From contig VAWH01000029.1 of the NCBI GenBank assembly GCA_005888315.1, forward strand, positions 1 through 51,705: DNA of 51,705 bases, read 5' to 3'. The first letter of the stretch is position 1; each line of letters begins with the position of its first letter. Below are positions 8,503 to 17,278 of the stretch, piece by piece. A model generated the notes under the pieces. It saw only the letters and a list, made by a program, of their open reading frames with translations. It ran no database searches and was not told where the DNA came from. Both the position numbers and the translations under genes were made by a program. This DNA is from Actinomycetota bacterium. GTDB taxonomy: Bacteria; Actinomycetota; Thermoleophilia; Gaiellales; Gaiellaceae.

Positions 8503-8558
8503 GCATCGCTCGCGATGAAGGCCGTGGCGGCTTCGCCGGCGCGGCCGCTTACACCCGG
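8502..8558 (-). repeat. Intergenic two-hairpin repeat, copy B
   Basis: On the minus strand this reads in family order: a CCGGGTGTAA tract, hairpin 1 (GGCCGCGCCGGC, GAA, GCCGCCACGGCC), then the CATCGC/GCGATG hairpin 2. It occupies the whole gap between two convergent genes. Its leading CCGGGTGTAA supplies the last codons and stop of the NTF2-fold gene. The paired stems could act as a bidirectional terminator. Confidence 0.75.
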
Positions 8559-9028
8559 TTGGGGCTGAGCCCTGAGACGTGAATCCGTTCGCCGGCGAAG
8601 AGCCGGCGCTCGGCGTCCCAGGGGAAGAAGATTACGACGGTGAACTCGAGGTGCTGCCCGGTCGCCGCCACGCCGAGCCAGTCACGCGCGTGCGTGGCGG
8701 TGACGCCCGCCTCTTCGCAGACGCCCTGGGGGCCGATGACGATCTCGGTGAGCGCGAAGTGGACGTCCGGGAAAGCGGTCAGTAGGCCGTTGTAGAACTC
8801 GGTCGCGCCTTCGTGACCCTGCCAGCGTTGCTTCCACGCCGGGATCTCGTAGACGCAGTCTTCTGCCAGCGTCGCGATCAGGCCCGGGAGATCGCGGTTC
8901 TCCTCCGCGATCGAGTGGCGCTTCCAGAGCTCGCGGATCTCGTCGTAGAGCTGCGGGTCGACCGGTCGCGCCAGCTGCTCGCGGGCCTGCTCGCCGGCCG
9001 CCGCCGGCGGGGTTCCGAGCCGATTCAC
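8549..9028 (-). CDS. NTF2-fold (SnoaL-like) protein
   Basis: The 159-residue protein has the SnoaL/NTF2-like pattern: a long first helix, LAEDCVYEIPAWKQRWQGHEG, then FYNGLLTAFPDVHFALTEIVIG and a beta sheet ending LEFTVVIFFPWD. Members are small pockets used as isomerases, cyclases or ligand-binding proteins; the ligand cannot be told here. It starts at GTG 9028, divergent from RNase Z. The stop codon lies in intergenic repeat copy B. Confidence 0.75.
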   Translation of the reverse strand: MNRLGTPPAAAGEQAREQLARPVDPQLYDEIRELWKRHSIAEENRDLPGLIATLAEDCVYEIPAWKQRWQGHEGATEFYNGLLTAFPDVHFALTEIVIGPQGVCEEAGVTATHARDWLGVAATGQHLEFTVVIFFPWDAERRLFAGERIHVSGLSPNRV

Positions 9029-9038
9029 GGCGCGAGCC

Positions 9039-9044
9039 TACACT
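9039..9044 (+). promoter_or_regulatory. -10 box of a probably leaderless rnz transcript
   Basis: TACACT stands 6 nt before the GTG start at 9051, the distance at which transcription would begin on the start codon itself. There is no Shine-Dalgarno between them. A convincing -35 is not seen. Confidence 0.55.
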
Positions 9045-9050
9045 TGCGCC

Positions 9051-10043
9051 GTGGATCTCGACCTCGTCTTCTTCGGCACCTCGGGCTCGGTCCCGACGGC
9101 TCGACGAGCGCCGTCGGCGCTGCTCGTTCGCCGCGGCAGCGAGCGGCTGCTCTTCGACTGCGCAGAGGGCACGCAGCGGCAAATGCTGCGCTCGACGGTC
9201 GGTCTGGTCGAGCTGCGCGAGGTCTTCCTGACGCACTACCACGCCGACCACTACCTCGGCCTGCCGGGAATGCTGAAGACGTTCGCGCTTCGGGGGAGGG
9301 AGCTCGACCTGACGATCTATGGGCCGCCGGGCCTCGTCGATCTGTTCGGGGCGCTGAAGCGGATCTTCGGGAAGCTGACCTACAGGCTCCGGCTGCAGGA
9401 GCTCGAGGCGGGCGACGTGCTCGAGCGCGACGGCTACACGCTGGCCACTTTTGCTCCAGCGCACGGCGTTTCCGCGATCGGATATTCCTTCCTCGAGGCC
9501 CCGCGGCCCGGCCGTTTCGACGTTGAGACCGCCGACGCGCTCGGAGTCGAGCCGCCGTCGCGCGGTTTGCTCCAGCGTGGCGAGTCGGTGGAGCTCGCGG
9601 ACGGTCGGGTGGTTACGCCGGACGCCGTGCTCGGGCCCCCTCGCCCCGGGCGGAAGCTTGTCCTTGCGGGTGATACCGCTCCGTCTCCGATCGTGCTCGA
9701 GGCCGCCCGTGAGGCGCAGGTGCTGGTGCACGAGGCGACGTTTCTGGACGAGGAGCGAGACCGGGCGCGGGAGACGGCGCACTCGACCGCGCTCGAGGCG
9801 GCAGAGCTCGCGCGCGATGCCGAAGTGTCCCTGCTGGCGCTCACGCACCTGTCGAATCGCTACTTCGGCCCCGAAGTAGCCCGCGAGGCACGTACGATCT
9901 TCCCCGACACCGTGGTGCCGAAGGACTTCGATGTGATCGACGTGCCGTTTCCCGAGCGGGGCTCGCCCGAGCTGGTCAAGGGCGGCGCCCGTCGCCGCCG
10001 GGACGACGTCCCCGAGCCCGAGCGCGAGGAGGCCGTGCCCTGA
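9051..10043 (+). CDS. rnz: Ribonuclease Z
   Basis: The 330-residue metallo-beta-lactamase-fold nuclease carries the zinc motif THYHADHYLGLPG at residues 61-73, the N-terminal GTSGSVPTARRAPSA typical of RNase Z, a later LAGDTAPSP aspartate and an LTHLSNRY histidine motif. It removes the 3' trailer of tRNA precursors, which fits the CCA-less tRNA gene seen in this window. The short C-terminal tail is Arg/Glu-rich. Its start overlaps the predicted transcription start. Confidence 0.93.
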   Translation: MDLDLVFFGTSGSVPTARRAPSALLVRRGSERLLFDCAEGTQRQMLRSTVGLVELREVFLTHYHADHYLGLPGMLKTFALRGRELDLTIYGPPGLVDLFGALKRIFGKLTYRLRLQELEAGDVLERDGYTLATFAPAHGVSAIGYSFLEAPRPGRFDVETADALGVEPPSRGLLQRGESVELADGRVVTPDAVLGPPRPGRKLVLAGDTAPSPIVLEAAREAQVLVHEATFLDEERDRARETAHSTALEAAELARDAEVSLLALTHLSNRYFGPEVAREARTIFPDTVVPKDFDVIDVPFPERGSPELVKGGARRRRDDVPEPEREEAVP

Positions 10044-10061
10044 GGCGTCGCTTGCGATGCC
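10044..10061 (-). repeat. Solitary hairpin 2 of the intergenic repeat, copy C
   Basis: GGCGTCGC TT GCGATGCC lies directly after the rnz stop, without hairpin 1. It forms an 8-bp stem with one G-T wobble and probably serves as a 3' end for rnz. Confidence 0.6.
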
Positions 10062-10101
10062 GCAAGATGCGGGGGTAGCCAACTGCTGCTATGAAGCCGC
10101 T

Positions 10102-10335
10102 ATGACCCAGCTCGTGCAGGTCGCGCTCGCCGAAGACATCGCCGAAGCCGAGGAGCTACAGACGATCCTCAATCAGGCCGGCATCGTCTCCGAGCTCGAG
10201 CCGGCGGTCGACCACCATCCGCGGGCGACGGAGGACACTCCCCAGAAGGTGCTCGTTCCGGAAGAATCGCTCGAGGCCGCGCAGCATGCGATCGAGGCGC
10301 TGACTGATCCGGACGAGCTCGTCTCCGACGCCTGA
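10102..10335 (+). CDS. DUF2007-like small protein
   Basis: The 77-residue protein (VQVALAEDIAEAEELQTIL...AGI) resembles the DUF2007 family of putative signal-transducing small proteins, which have a ferredoxin-like fold and often bear the C-terminal VPEESLEAAQHAIEAL pattern seen here. I chose ATG 10102. TATGAA 6 nt upstream could be its -10 box and make it leaderless. The methyltransferase gene follows after a single base. Confidence 0.65.
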   Translation: MTQLVQVALAEDIAEAEELQTILNQAGIVSELEPAVDHHPRATEDTPQKVLVPEESLEAAQHAIEALTDPDELVSDA

Positions 10336-11070
10336 GTGGGTTTAAGTAAGCCGGATTTCGACGCGCGCGCGGCGACTTACGATGTCCTTCGCCCGCAGGA
10401 CGACAACTGGTGGGAGCTCTTCGAGCTCGTGGTGCGCGAGGCGGATCTGCGCGGGCAGCGCGTTCTCGATGCCGGCTGCGGCACGGGAAGGCTCGTCGCC
10501 GCGCTGGCGCCGCAAGCTTCGGTCTGGGGCATCGACTCGTCGAAGGAGATGCTCGCCGTCGCGCGGAAACGAGTGCCGGCGAACGTGAAGCTGAAGCTCG
10601 CGCACGCGGAGAATCCTCCCTTCAAGGAGTCATGGTTCGACCGCGTCGTCTACTGGCTGGTCATCCACCTCCTCGATCGAGACGCGGCCTTTCGCGCGGC
10701 GCGGCGGCTGCTCGCGCCCGGCGGGCGCGCGTGCGTCGTCACGTTCGACCCCACCTACTTCTCGGACTTCTGGCTGAACCGCTATTTCCCGCGCCTCGAG
10801 GCGATCGATCGAGCTCGCTTCCCGACGGGCGACGAGCTCGAACATGAGCTCCGCGGGGCCGGGTTCGTGGAGGTGCGGCTGCTTGGGCACCACCAGCGCG
10901 GTCGGATCGACCGCGAGACGGCGCTGGCGAAAATCGCCGGACGCCACATCTCGACGTTCGACCTCCTGGACGACGCCGAGTACGAGCAGGGCAGGCGGCT
11001 CGCCGAGCGCAGCTTGCCCGCCACGGTGGAACATGAGACGGAGTGGCTGATCGCCGTCGCCGAGCGTTAG
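10336..11070 (+). CDS. SAM-dependent class I methyltransferase
   Basis: A Rossmann methyltransferase of 244 residues with motif I VLDAGCGTGR (43-52), an acidic end of strand 2 (WGIDSSKEML), and motif post-I/II NPPFKESWFDRVVYW. The shape is like UbiE/Methyltransf_11. The acceptor is unknown. The GTG start is one base after the previous stop, so the two genes form one unit. Confidence 0.8.
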   Translation: MGLSKPDFDARAATYDVLRPQDDNWWELFELVVREADLRGQRVLDAGCGTGRLVAALAPQASVWGIDSSKEMLAVARKRVPANVKLKLAHAENPPFKESWFDRVVYWLVIHLLDRDAAFRAARRLLAPGGRACVVTFDPTYFSDFWLNRYFPRLEAIDRARFPTGDELEHELRGAGFVEVRLLGHHQRGRIDRETALAKIAGRHISTFDLLDDAEYEQGRRLAERSLPATVEHETEWLIAVAER

Positions 11071-11099
11071 AGTCGGCCGTCAAGCGAAGAGGAGGAGCG

Positions 11100-11279
11100 A
11101 TGGCGAAGCAGCTCAATTGCGCAGACGTCGGCTTCGATTGCAGCGCCCAGATCAACGCGGACACCGAGGAAGAGGTGATGGCGCAGGCGGCGGACCACGC
11201 GAAGAGCGCCCACGGCCTGTCCGACAGCGACCTCCAGGAGCAGGAAGGCGCGATCCGCGGCGCGATCCGGGACGTCTAG
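11100..11279 (+). CDS. DUF1059 small protein
   Basis: The 59-residue protein carries the DUF1059 pattern: a Cys in LNCADVGFDC, then an EEEVMAQAADHAKSAHG motif with two conserved histidines. The function is unknown; the Cys/His set suggests metal binding. ATG 11100 is preceded by a strong GGAGGAG ribosome site. Confidence 0.8.
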   Translation: MAKQLNCADVGFDCSAQINADTEEEVMAQAADHAKSAHGLSDSDLQEQEGAIRGAIRDV

Positions 11280-11319
11280 ACGGGGCGCGTCCGCGGGTCT
11301 GGCACCGCGACAGAGCTAG

Positions 11320-12516
11320 TTAGATCTGCCAGGTGCCGTCGCGCAGGACTGGGACTTCGTCGCCCTCGCGGGTGATGCCCGTTACCTTGACGTCGTCGCC
11401 GCCGATCATGAAGTCGACGTGGATCGCGCTCCTGTTGATCTTCCCCCGATCGTCGGCGCCGACGGTCAACTCGTAGGCGTTGCCGAGCGCGATGTGGCTG
11501 GCGGCGTTCTCGTCGAGCAGCGTGTTGTAGAAGGTCGTCCCGAGGGCGCCGATCCTGCCCTCACGATCGACGAGCGCGAGCTCTCCAAGGCGGGACGCGT
11601 CGGAATCGAACGCCGCGCGCTCCCGTAGAATGTCCACGCCGGTCTCGGCCTGGATGTCGACCGCATGGCCGCCCTCGAAGCGCACCTCGAGCCCTTTGAC
11701 GATCGTGCCGGCGACGTCCAGCGGCTTCGTCGCCCGGACGACTCCGTCGGCCCGGGTCGGGTCCGGCGTTGTGTAGACCTCCTCGGTCGGCACGTTCGGC
11801 ATGTGCTCGACGCCGTCGACCGTTGTCGTCGAGCCTCCCTCCCAGAGCGACGACGGCAGCAGGCCGACGGTCAGCTCCGTCCCGGGTCCGTCGAAACGAA
11901 TCGCGTCGAAGCCGCGCTCTGTCAGCCGGTCTGCGACCGTATGCAGCGTCTCCTTGCGCTCGCGCCAGGCGGCGACCGGATCGTCCTCGTCGAGCCGGCA
12001 GACGTGCGTCAGCTCCTCCGTCAGCCGGGCGAGTGCCTCCTCGCCGTCGAGCTCGGGATGGACGAGTTCGGCCCAGGGCTCGGTCGGGAACGGCATGATC
12101 GTCCAGTTGACGAGCCGCTTGTTGATGATCACGAGCCGCTCGCGGATATCGGGGAGCTGGTCGCGGCCGGCTCGTCTCGGATCGACCCCGTTCAGGACCC
12201 CCGGCGAGACCCGCGGCACGAAGACGATCCGGGCGGCGTGGACGTCTCCGAGCTGAAGCATCCGCTTCCCGTACCACTCCGGGACGAATTCGAGCGTGTC
12301 GTCGGGGGCGTGCTGGAGCCGCGCCTTCTTCACGTAAGGGTCGAAATAGGTCGCGTCGACGAACCGCGCGCCGCGCTCGTAGGCGCGCTGGGCGACCGCG
12401 CGGACGATCGGCTCCATCCCGGTCTCCGCCTCGATCGCGACGATCTGCCCCGACTGGACGTTGGCGCTGAAGTCGACCGCGAGGTCGGCGAGGCGCTCGA
12501 GGGCTCGCTGCTCCAC
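11320..12516 (-). CDS. M29-family aminopeptidase, copy 3 (divergent)
   Basis: This 398-residue M29 metallopeptidase is clearly more distant from copies 1 and 2 than they are from each other. It keeps the glutamate motif NVPTEEVYTTPD, the LLDENAASHIALG segment and the IHVDFMIGG end. It ends with a short beta region (GTWQI) as in classical aminopeptidase II/T. I chose GTG 12516; the frame stays open much further upstream, but that part runs through intergenic repeat D and is not coding. Confidence 0.87.
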   Translation of the reverse strand: MEQRALERLADLAVDFSANVQSGQIVAIEAETGMEPIVRAVAQRAYERGARFVDATYFDPYVKKARLQHAPDDTLEFVPEWYGKRMLQLGDVHAARIVFVPRVSPGVLNGVDPRRAGRDQLPDIRERLVIINKRLVNWTIMPFPTEPWAELVHPELDGEEALARLTEELTHVCRLDEDDPVAAWRERKETLHTVADRLTERGFDAIRFDGPGTELTVGLLPSSLWEGGSTTTVDGVEHMPNVPTEEVYTTPDPTRADGVVRATKPLDVAGTIVKGLEVRFEGGHAVDIQAETGVDILRERAAFDSDASRLGELALVDREGRIGALGTTFYNTLLDENAASHIALGNAYELTVGADDRGKINRSAIHVDFMIGGDDVKVTGITREGDEVPVLRDGTWQI

Positions 12517-12546
12517 GGGGCGGAGGATAGATGGTGGGGTCACCCC

Positions 12547-12677
12547 TGGATGCCGTCCGTTCCACGGCGGCGCTTGCGACGCCGTCATGGAGGCCGCGGC
12601 GGCTTCGCCGCCGGGGCCGTATAAACCCGGCTCAAGGGCAGGCTGCGGCGTGACACTTGGATGCCGTCCGTTCCACG
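12547..12677 (-). repeat. Intergenic repeat copy D inside 20-bp direct repeats
   Basis: The two-hairpin element (12566-12630, minus orientation: CCGGGTTTAT, hairpin 1 GGCGGC-GAA-GCCGCC, then GGCGTCGC AA GCGCCGCC) lies between two exact copies of TGGATGCCGTCCGTTCCACG at 12547-12566 and 12658-12677, 111 bp apart. It separates the M29 gene from the pyr leader. Confidence 0.75.
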
Positions 12678-12712
12678 CTGTAAGGTCTCGCCAGACCACG
12701 AACCCCTTTAAC

Positions 12713-12737
12713 CCGGTCCCGTGAGGCCGGAAAGGAG
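12713..12737 (+). promoter_or_regulatory. PyrR-binding RNA hairpin and first ribosome site
   Basis: CCGG (12713-12716) and CCGG (12727-12730) close a 10-nt loop UCCCGUGAGG. That loop matches the conserved UCC-N-G-N-GAGG core of PyrR binding loops. The Shine-Dalgarno AAAGGAG (12731-12737) begins at the next base, so bound PyrR would block ribosome access. UMP-bound PyrR repressing translation of the operon is the expected logic, as described in mycobacteria. Confidence 0.8.
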
Positions 12738-12742
12738 TGTGA

Positions 12743-12781
12743 ATGACCCTGCCTGCCCTCGTCCGACCGCTGCCCGCGTGA
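12743..12781 (+). CDS. 12-codon pyr leader peptide
   Basis: ATG 12743 is 5 nt after GGAG and opens a 12-codon frame ([12 protein letters not shown]) ending in TGA 12779. Its stop overlaps the pyrR GTG at 12778 as GTGA. The only good ribosome site in the leader serves this ORF, not pyrR, so pyrR is best explained as translationally coupled to it. Confidence 0.65.
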   Translation: MTLPALVRPLPA

Positions 12782-13371
12782 GCGTGGCGCATACGGAGCG
12801 CGAAAAGGTCCTGATCGACCGAGAGGCCGTCGACCGGACGCTCTCCCGGATCGCGCACGAGATCATCGAAGGCAACCCCGAGCTGGACAAGGTCGCTCTC
12901 GTCGGCATCCACACGCGCGGCGTTCCGCTCGCCCAGCGCCTTCGCCGGCGGATCGCCGACTTCACCGGCCGCGAGGTCGTGCTCGGCCAGCTCGACATCA
13001 CCTTCTACAGGGACGACGTCCACGTCCGCGGCCGCGAGGCGCCGCAGCACGCGCAGCCGGTCGTGCGCGACTCGAAGCTCGACTTCGGGCTCGACGGAAT
13101 GACCTGCGTGCTCGTCGACGACGTCCTCTACACGGGCCGCACCATCCGCGCCGCCGTCGAGGCGCTGTTCGACTACGGCCGTCCCGCGCGGGTCCAGCTC
13201 GCCGTCCTCGCCGACCGCGGCCACCGCGAGCTGCCGATCCGCCCCGACTACGTCGGCAAGAACTTCCCGACCCATCGCGACGAGCGCATCCAGGTGCAGC
13301 TGGTCGAGGTCGACGAGGTCGACCAGGTCCTACTGATCCCCGCCGCCGAGGAGGAATCCCCCAATGGCTGA
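12778..13371 (+). CDS. pyrR: Bifunctional pyr operon regulator / uracil phosphoribosyltransferase
   Basis: This is a PRTase-fold protein of 197 residues. The PRPP-binding motif [12 protein letters not shown] is at 111-122, and basic helices ([10 protein letters not shown]) are followed by [10 protein letters not shown], as in PyrR. It binds pyr leader RNA in response to UMP and has weak uracil phosphoribosyltransferase activity. The start GTG 12778 was chosen because it overlaps the leader-peptide stop. A GTG at 12739 in frame would have a ribosome site only 1 nt away, and the frame upstream of it runs through the PyrR hairpin. The 3' end overlaps pyrB by 8 nt. Confidence 0.92.
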   Translation: MSVAHTEREKVLIDREAVDRTLSRIAHEIIEGNPELDKVALVGIHTRGVPLAQRLRRRIADFTGREVVLGQLDITFYRDDVHVRGREAPQHAQPVVRDSKLDFGLDGMTCVLVDDVLYTGRTIRAAVEALFDYGRPARVQLAVLADRGHRELPIRPDYVGKNFPTHRDERIQVQLVEVDEVDQVLLIPAAEEESPNG

Positions 13372-14365
13372 AATCCGCGTCATGCGGCAGGACCTGCTCC
13401 CGCCGAAAGAGCCGCCGCGGCGGCATCTGATCTCGATCGGCGACCTGGAGCGCCACGACGTCGAGCGACTGCTCGGCACCGCGCGCAGCTTCGAGCGCTC
13501 GCTCGAGCGGGAGCTGAAGAAGCTGCCGACTCTGCGGGGGAAAACCGTCGTCAACGTCTTCTACGAGTCCTCGACGCGGACGTCCTCGAGCTTCGAGCTC
13601 GCCGCGAAGCGGCTCTCGGCCGACACGATGTCGATCAAATCGACGGGCTCGTCGGTGGACAAGGGCGAGTCTCTGAAGGACACCTCCCTGACGCTCGGCG
13701 CCTACGACCCGGACGTGATCGTGATCCGGCACCCGCAGATCGGCGCGCCGCAGCTCGTCGCGCAGTACACCGGCGCTCACATCGTCAACGCGGGGGACGG
13801 CAAGCACCAGCATCCGACCCAGGCGCTGCTCGACCTCTACACGATGCAGGCGGAGCTCGGCCGGATTGAGGGCCTCCACGTCGCGATCGTCGGCGACGTC
13901 CTCCACTCGCGCGTGGCCCGTTCGAACATCCAGGCGCTCGCGCTGATGGGAGCCCGCGTGACGCTGGTCGGCCCGCCGACGCTGATCCCGCGGGGCATAG
14001 GCGAGGCGGGCTGCGAGGTCTCCCACGAGATCGACGCGATCAAAGCGGCGGACGTCGTCTACGTCCTGCGGATGCAGCGCGAGCGGATGGCGGAGGGCGC
14101 CAACTACGTCCCCTCGCTCCGCGAGTACACGGCGCGCTGGGGCGTGACGCCGGAGCGGCTACGGCCCGGGCAGAAGGTGATGCATCCGGGGCCGATGAAC
14201 CGCGGCGTCGAGATCGACCCGGTCGTCGCCGACGCCGCCGACGCGCTGATCGAGCGGCAGGTGCGCTCGGGCCTCGTCGTCCGGATGGCCGTGCTCTACG
14301 ACCTACTCACGCACGGGCCGACCGGCGTCCAGGCGGGCGCCCTGCACGAGATCGGGGCGGCGTGA
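13364..14365 (+). CDS. pyrB: Aspartate carbamoyltransferase catalytic subunit
   Basis: The 333-residue enzyme has the carbamoyl-phosphate motif [13 protein letters not shown] (STRTS 70-74), the KGESLKDT loop, [11 protein letters not shown] and [11 protein letters not shown]. It makes carbamoyl-aspartate, the second step of UMP synthesis. No regulatory pyrI is present. Its ATG lies inside the end of pyrR (ATGGCTGA), and its stop overlaps pyrC as GTGA. Confidence 0.97.
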   Translation: MAEIRVMRQDLLPPKEPPRRHLISIGDLERHDVERLLGTARSFERSLERELKKLPTLRGKTVVNVFYESSTRTSSSFELAAKRLSADTMSIKSTGSSVDKGESLKDTSLTLGAYDPDVIVIRHPQIGAPQLVAQYTGAHIVNAGDGKHQHPTQALLDLYTMQAELGRIEGLHVAIVGDVLHSRVARSNIQALALMGARVTLVGPPTLIPRGIGEAGCEVSHEIDAIKAADVVYVLRMQRERMAEGANYVPSLREYTARWGVTPERLRPGQKVMHPGPMNRGVEIDPVVADAADALIERQVRSGLVVRMAVLYDLLTHGPTGVQAGALHEIGAA

Positions 14366-15663
14366 TGTTGTTCGGCAAGCAGGGCAGCGACGATCTCGTC
14401 ATTCGCGGCGCGCGCGTGGTCGATGCCGCCGAGGGTGTCGATGCCGCGCTCGACGTCCGCGTCGACGGCGGCATGATCGCGCAGCTCGGAACGGATCTGG
14501 AGACGAACGCCCACCGGATCATCGAAGCCCGCGGGCTCGTGCTCGCGCCGGCGTTCGTCGACCCGCACGTCCATCTGCGGACGCCCGGCCGCGAGGACGA
14601 GGAGACGATCGCCTCGGGGACGGCGGCCGCTGCGGCGGGCGGCTACTGCGCGATCCTGGCGATGCCGAACACGGAGCCGGTCGTCGATTCGGCCACGGTG
14701 CTCCGCTCGCTCGCAGAAACGGCGCAGGCCGAAGCCGAGGTTCCGGTCGGCTTTCTCGCAGCGATCACGAGGAACCAGGGCGGCGCCGAGCTGACCGAGA
14801 TGGCCGAGCTCTCAGAGGCGGGCGCGGTCGGATTCACCGACGACGGGCGGCCGGTCGTCGCGCCGGGGCTGATGCGGCGCGCGTTCCAGTACAGCGCCGT
14901 CACCGGCCGTCGCCTGGCGCTGCACTGTGAGGAGCCGACACTCTCGAAGAGCGGTCAGATGCACGAGGGCGCGGTCTCGGCCGAGCTCGGCTTCGCTGGC
15001 TATCCGTCCGTGGCCGAGAGCCTGATGGTCGAGCGCGACCTCGCGCTCGCCGCCTACGAGCGGCAGCCCGTGCATTTGCTGCACCTGTCGGCGCACGAGT
15101 CCGTCGAGGCGCTTTCGCGGGCGCAGGTCGCCGGCGTGGCCGCCACGGCCGAGGCGACGCCGCACCACCTCTGTCTGACCGACGAGGCGGTGCGCTCGCT
15201 CGATGCGAACGTGAAGATGAACCCGCCGCTCCGAGCCGAGGACGACCGGCAGGCCCTGGTTGCGGGCTTGCGCGACGGCACGATCGCAGCGATCGCGACC
15301 GACCACGCGCCGCACGCGCGGCACGAGAAGGAGGTGCCGTTCGAGGCGGCGCCGTTCGGCGTCACCGGCCTCGAGACCGCGTTCTCGGCGCTCTACACGC
15401 ATCTGGTCGCGTCGGGTCTGCTGAAGCTGGAGACGCTCCTCGAGCGGATGTCCGCGGGGCCGGCGCGGGCGTACGGGCTCGACGCCCCGCGGATCGTGGT
15501 CGGCGCGCCCGCGAATCTCGTCCTGCTCGACCTGCAGGCGAGCCACCGCGTCTCCGAGAGCGAGTTCCGCTCGCGCTCGGCGAACTCGTGGTTACTCGGC
15601 GAGACCGTCAAGGGCCAGGTGCGGCTGACAGTGGCGGCAGGGCGGGTCGCCTTCGAGGGGTGA
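14362..15663 (+). CDS. pyrC: Dihydroorotase (type I)
   Basis: This amidohydrolase has 433 residues. The metal motif DPHVHLRTPGRED (His 69 and 71) is followed by a central His (LHCEEP), LHLSAHESVEAL, and the catalytic ATDHAPHARHEKE. It closes carbamoyl-aspartate to dihydroorotate. GTG 14362 overlaps the pyrB stop; ATG 14365 is the next codon and equally possible. Confidence 0.96.
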   Translation: MMLFGKQGSDDLVIRGARVVDAAEGVDAALDVRVDGGMIAQLGTDLETNAHRIIEARGLVLAPAFVDPHVHLRTPGREDEETIASGTAAAAAGGYCAILAMPNTEPVVDSATVLRSLAETAQAEAEVPVGFLAAITRNQGGAELTEMAELSEAGAVGFTDDGRPVVAPGLMRRAFQYSAVTGRRLALHCEEPTLSKSGQMHEGAVSAELGFAGYPSVAESLMVERDLALAAYERQPVHLLHLSAHESVEALSRAQVAGVAATAEATPHHLCLTDEAVRSLDANVKMNPPLRAEDDRQALVAGLRDGTIAAIATDHAPHARHEKEVPFEAAPFGVTGLETAFSALYTHLVASGLLKLETLLERMSAGPARAYGLDAPRIVVGAPANLVLLDLQASHRVSESEFRSRSANSWLLGETVKGQVRLTVAAGRVAFEG

Positions 15664-16238
15664 TCGCCGTCACTCCCACCTATCTGGACGAGGCCGCGGA
15701 GAAGTACCGCGCCGATGTCCTGGCCGCAATCGGCGAGGAAGTCGAAGTGCTCGACTCGTTCGTGCTCGGCTCGGGGCTCGTCGGAGGCTACCGGCCCGGC
15801 GAGAGCGACCTCGACCTCGCCGTCGTTGTCGACGCTCCCCTACGCGACGAGGCGCGCCGGCGTGCGATCGAGCGGATTGCCGCGCTGGAGCGGCCCGGGC
15901 GGAGGCTCGAGCTGGTCGTCTACGTGCGCGGGCACCAGCCGCCCGACTTCGAGCTGAACCTGGAGGTCGATGACGACGGTGCGCGGGAGGACCCCGACGC
16001 ACACGAGCACTGGTTCGTGATCGATGCCGGCATGGCGCAGGAGCGGATTCCGGCCTGGACGGACTACTTCGATCCGGTTTCCAAGCACCGGCTGCACGCG
16101 GCGGTCCTCAGCTCGCTTGCCTGGTCCGAGCAATGGCCCGACCTCGAATTCGCCCGTCTCAACGCGGCGCGAGCGCGCCACTATCTCGAGCACGGCGAAT
16201 GGATGCCGAAGGCTCGGGCGCAGAAGGAGGAGCAATGA
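15660..16238 (+). CDS. Minimal nucleotidyltransferase inside the pyr operon
   Basis: The 192-residue protein has a polymerase-beta type nucleotidyltransferase core. VLGSGLVGGYRPGESDLDLAVVVD gives the GS...DxD signature, and a third acidic strand RLELVVYV follows. Its C-terminal helical half (WFVIDAGMAQERIPAW...LNAARARHYLEHGEW) resembles the DUF4111/aminoglycoside adenylyltransferase group. The substrate is unknown. It starts at GTG 15660 over the pyrC stop, and its own C-terminal codons contain the carA ribosome site AAGGAGGAG. It occupies the place of an unrelated gene between pyrC and carA in mycobacteria. Confidence 0.75.
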   Translation: MIAVTPTYLDEAAEKYRADVLAAIGEEVEVLDSFVLGSGLVGGYRPGESDLDLAVVVDAPLRDEARRRAIERIAALERPGRRLELVVYVRGHQPPDFELNLEVDDDGAREDPDAHEHWFVIDAGMAQERIPAWTDYFDPVSKHRLHAAVLSSLAWSEQWPDLEFARLNAARARHYLEHGEWMPKARAQKEEQ

Positions 16239-17278
16239 AAGGCTTTCTCGCTCTCGAGGATGGCAGCGTCTTCGCCGGCGAATCGGTCGGCGCGGACGGA
16301 TTCGCCTTCGGCGAAGCCGTCTTCACGACCGCGATGACCGGCTACCAGGAGGTCGTCACCGATCCGAGCTTCGCCGAGCAGATCGTCACCTTCACGGCGC
16401 CGATGGTCGGCAACTACGGGGTCGAGCCGGCCCGCTCGGAGGCGGCGCGGCCGCACGCCCGCGCCGTCGTGATGCGCGAGGCGCGCGGGCCGGTGTGGAC
16501 CGACTGGCTGCTCGAGCATGGGCTCGTCGCGCTGTCGGGCGTCGATACGCGAACGCTGACGGTGCACCTTCGCAACCAGGGCGCGATGCGCGCGATCGCG
16601 GTCGCGGGCGAGGGCTCAGTCGACGAAGCGCTGCGGATCGTCGCCGAACAGCCGTTGATGGCGGGCCGGCCGCTCGTGGCCGAAGTCTCGACGCCGGAGC
16701 CCTACGTCTTCGCAGACCGCGGCCGGGCACGGATCGCCGTGGTCGACTACGGCTGCAAACGCTCGATCCTGAACCGGCTGGCTGCGGCCGGCGCGGCGGT
16801 GACGGTCTTCCCGCACTCGGCGCAGGTCCGTGACCTGCACGCCTTCGATGGGATTCTGCTCTCGAACGGCCCCGGCGACCCGGAACCGCTCCACGACGAG
16901 GTCGACACCGTTCGCGCGCTGCTCGGCCGAGTGCCGATCCTGGGCATCTGCCTGGGCCACCAGGTGCTCGCGCTCGCCACCGGCCACGAGACGTACAAGC
17001 TGCCGTTCGGGCACCGGGGCGCCAACCACCCGGTGCTCGACAAGCGCTCCGATCGGGTGCTCGTGACGAGCCAGAACCACGGTTTCGCCGTCAGCGCGAG
17101 CGCGGCCAAGGAGGTCACGCACGTCTCGCTCTACGACGGGACGGTCGAGGGGCTCGATTTCCCGTGGCTGCGCGCCCGCTCGGTGCAGTTCCATCCCGAG
17201 GCCGGGCCGGGCCCGCACGATGCCTGGCCGCTCCTCGACGAGTGGGTTGCGGAGGTGGCCTATGCCCAGGCGGCGTGA
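16235..17278 (+). CDS. carA: Carbamoyl-phosphate synthase, glutamine-hydrolysing small subunit
   Basis: Residues 1-140 form the CarA-specific N domain ([19 protein letters not shown]). The class I glutaminase has SNGPGDPE, nucleophile C239 in GICLGHQ, and H320/E322 in VQFHPEA. It supplies ammonia to CarB. At 347 residues it is slightly shorter than typical. The ATG overlaps the nucleotidyltransferase stop. Confidence 0.97.
   Translation: MKGFLALEDGSVFAGESVGADGFAFGEAVFTTAMTGYQEVVTDPSFAEQIVTFTAPMVGNYGVEPARSEAARPHARAVVMREARGPVWTDWLLEHGLVALSGVDTRTLTVHLRNQGAMRAIAVAGEGSVDEALRIVAEQPLMAGRPLVAEVSTPEPYVFADRGRARIAVVDYGCKRSILNRLAAAGAAVTVFPHSAQVRDLHAFDGILLSNGPGDPEPLHDEVDTVRALLGRVPILGICLGHQVLALATGHETYKLPFGHRGANHPVLDKRSDRVLVTSQNHGFAVSASAAKEVTHVSLYDGTVEGLDFPWLRARSVQFHPEAGPGPHDAWPLLDEWVAEVAYAQAA

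Noticed and set aside
12517-13275. Upstream extension of the third M29 aminopeptidase
   Set aside because: The frame stays open through intergenic repeat D, the PyrR leader and pyrR, but no M29 homology exists there. The family N terminus begins at GTG 12516.
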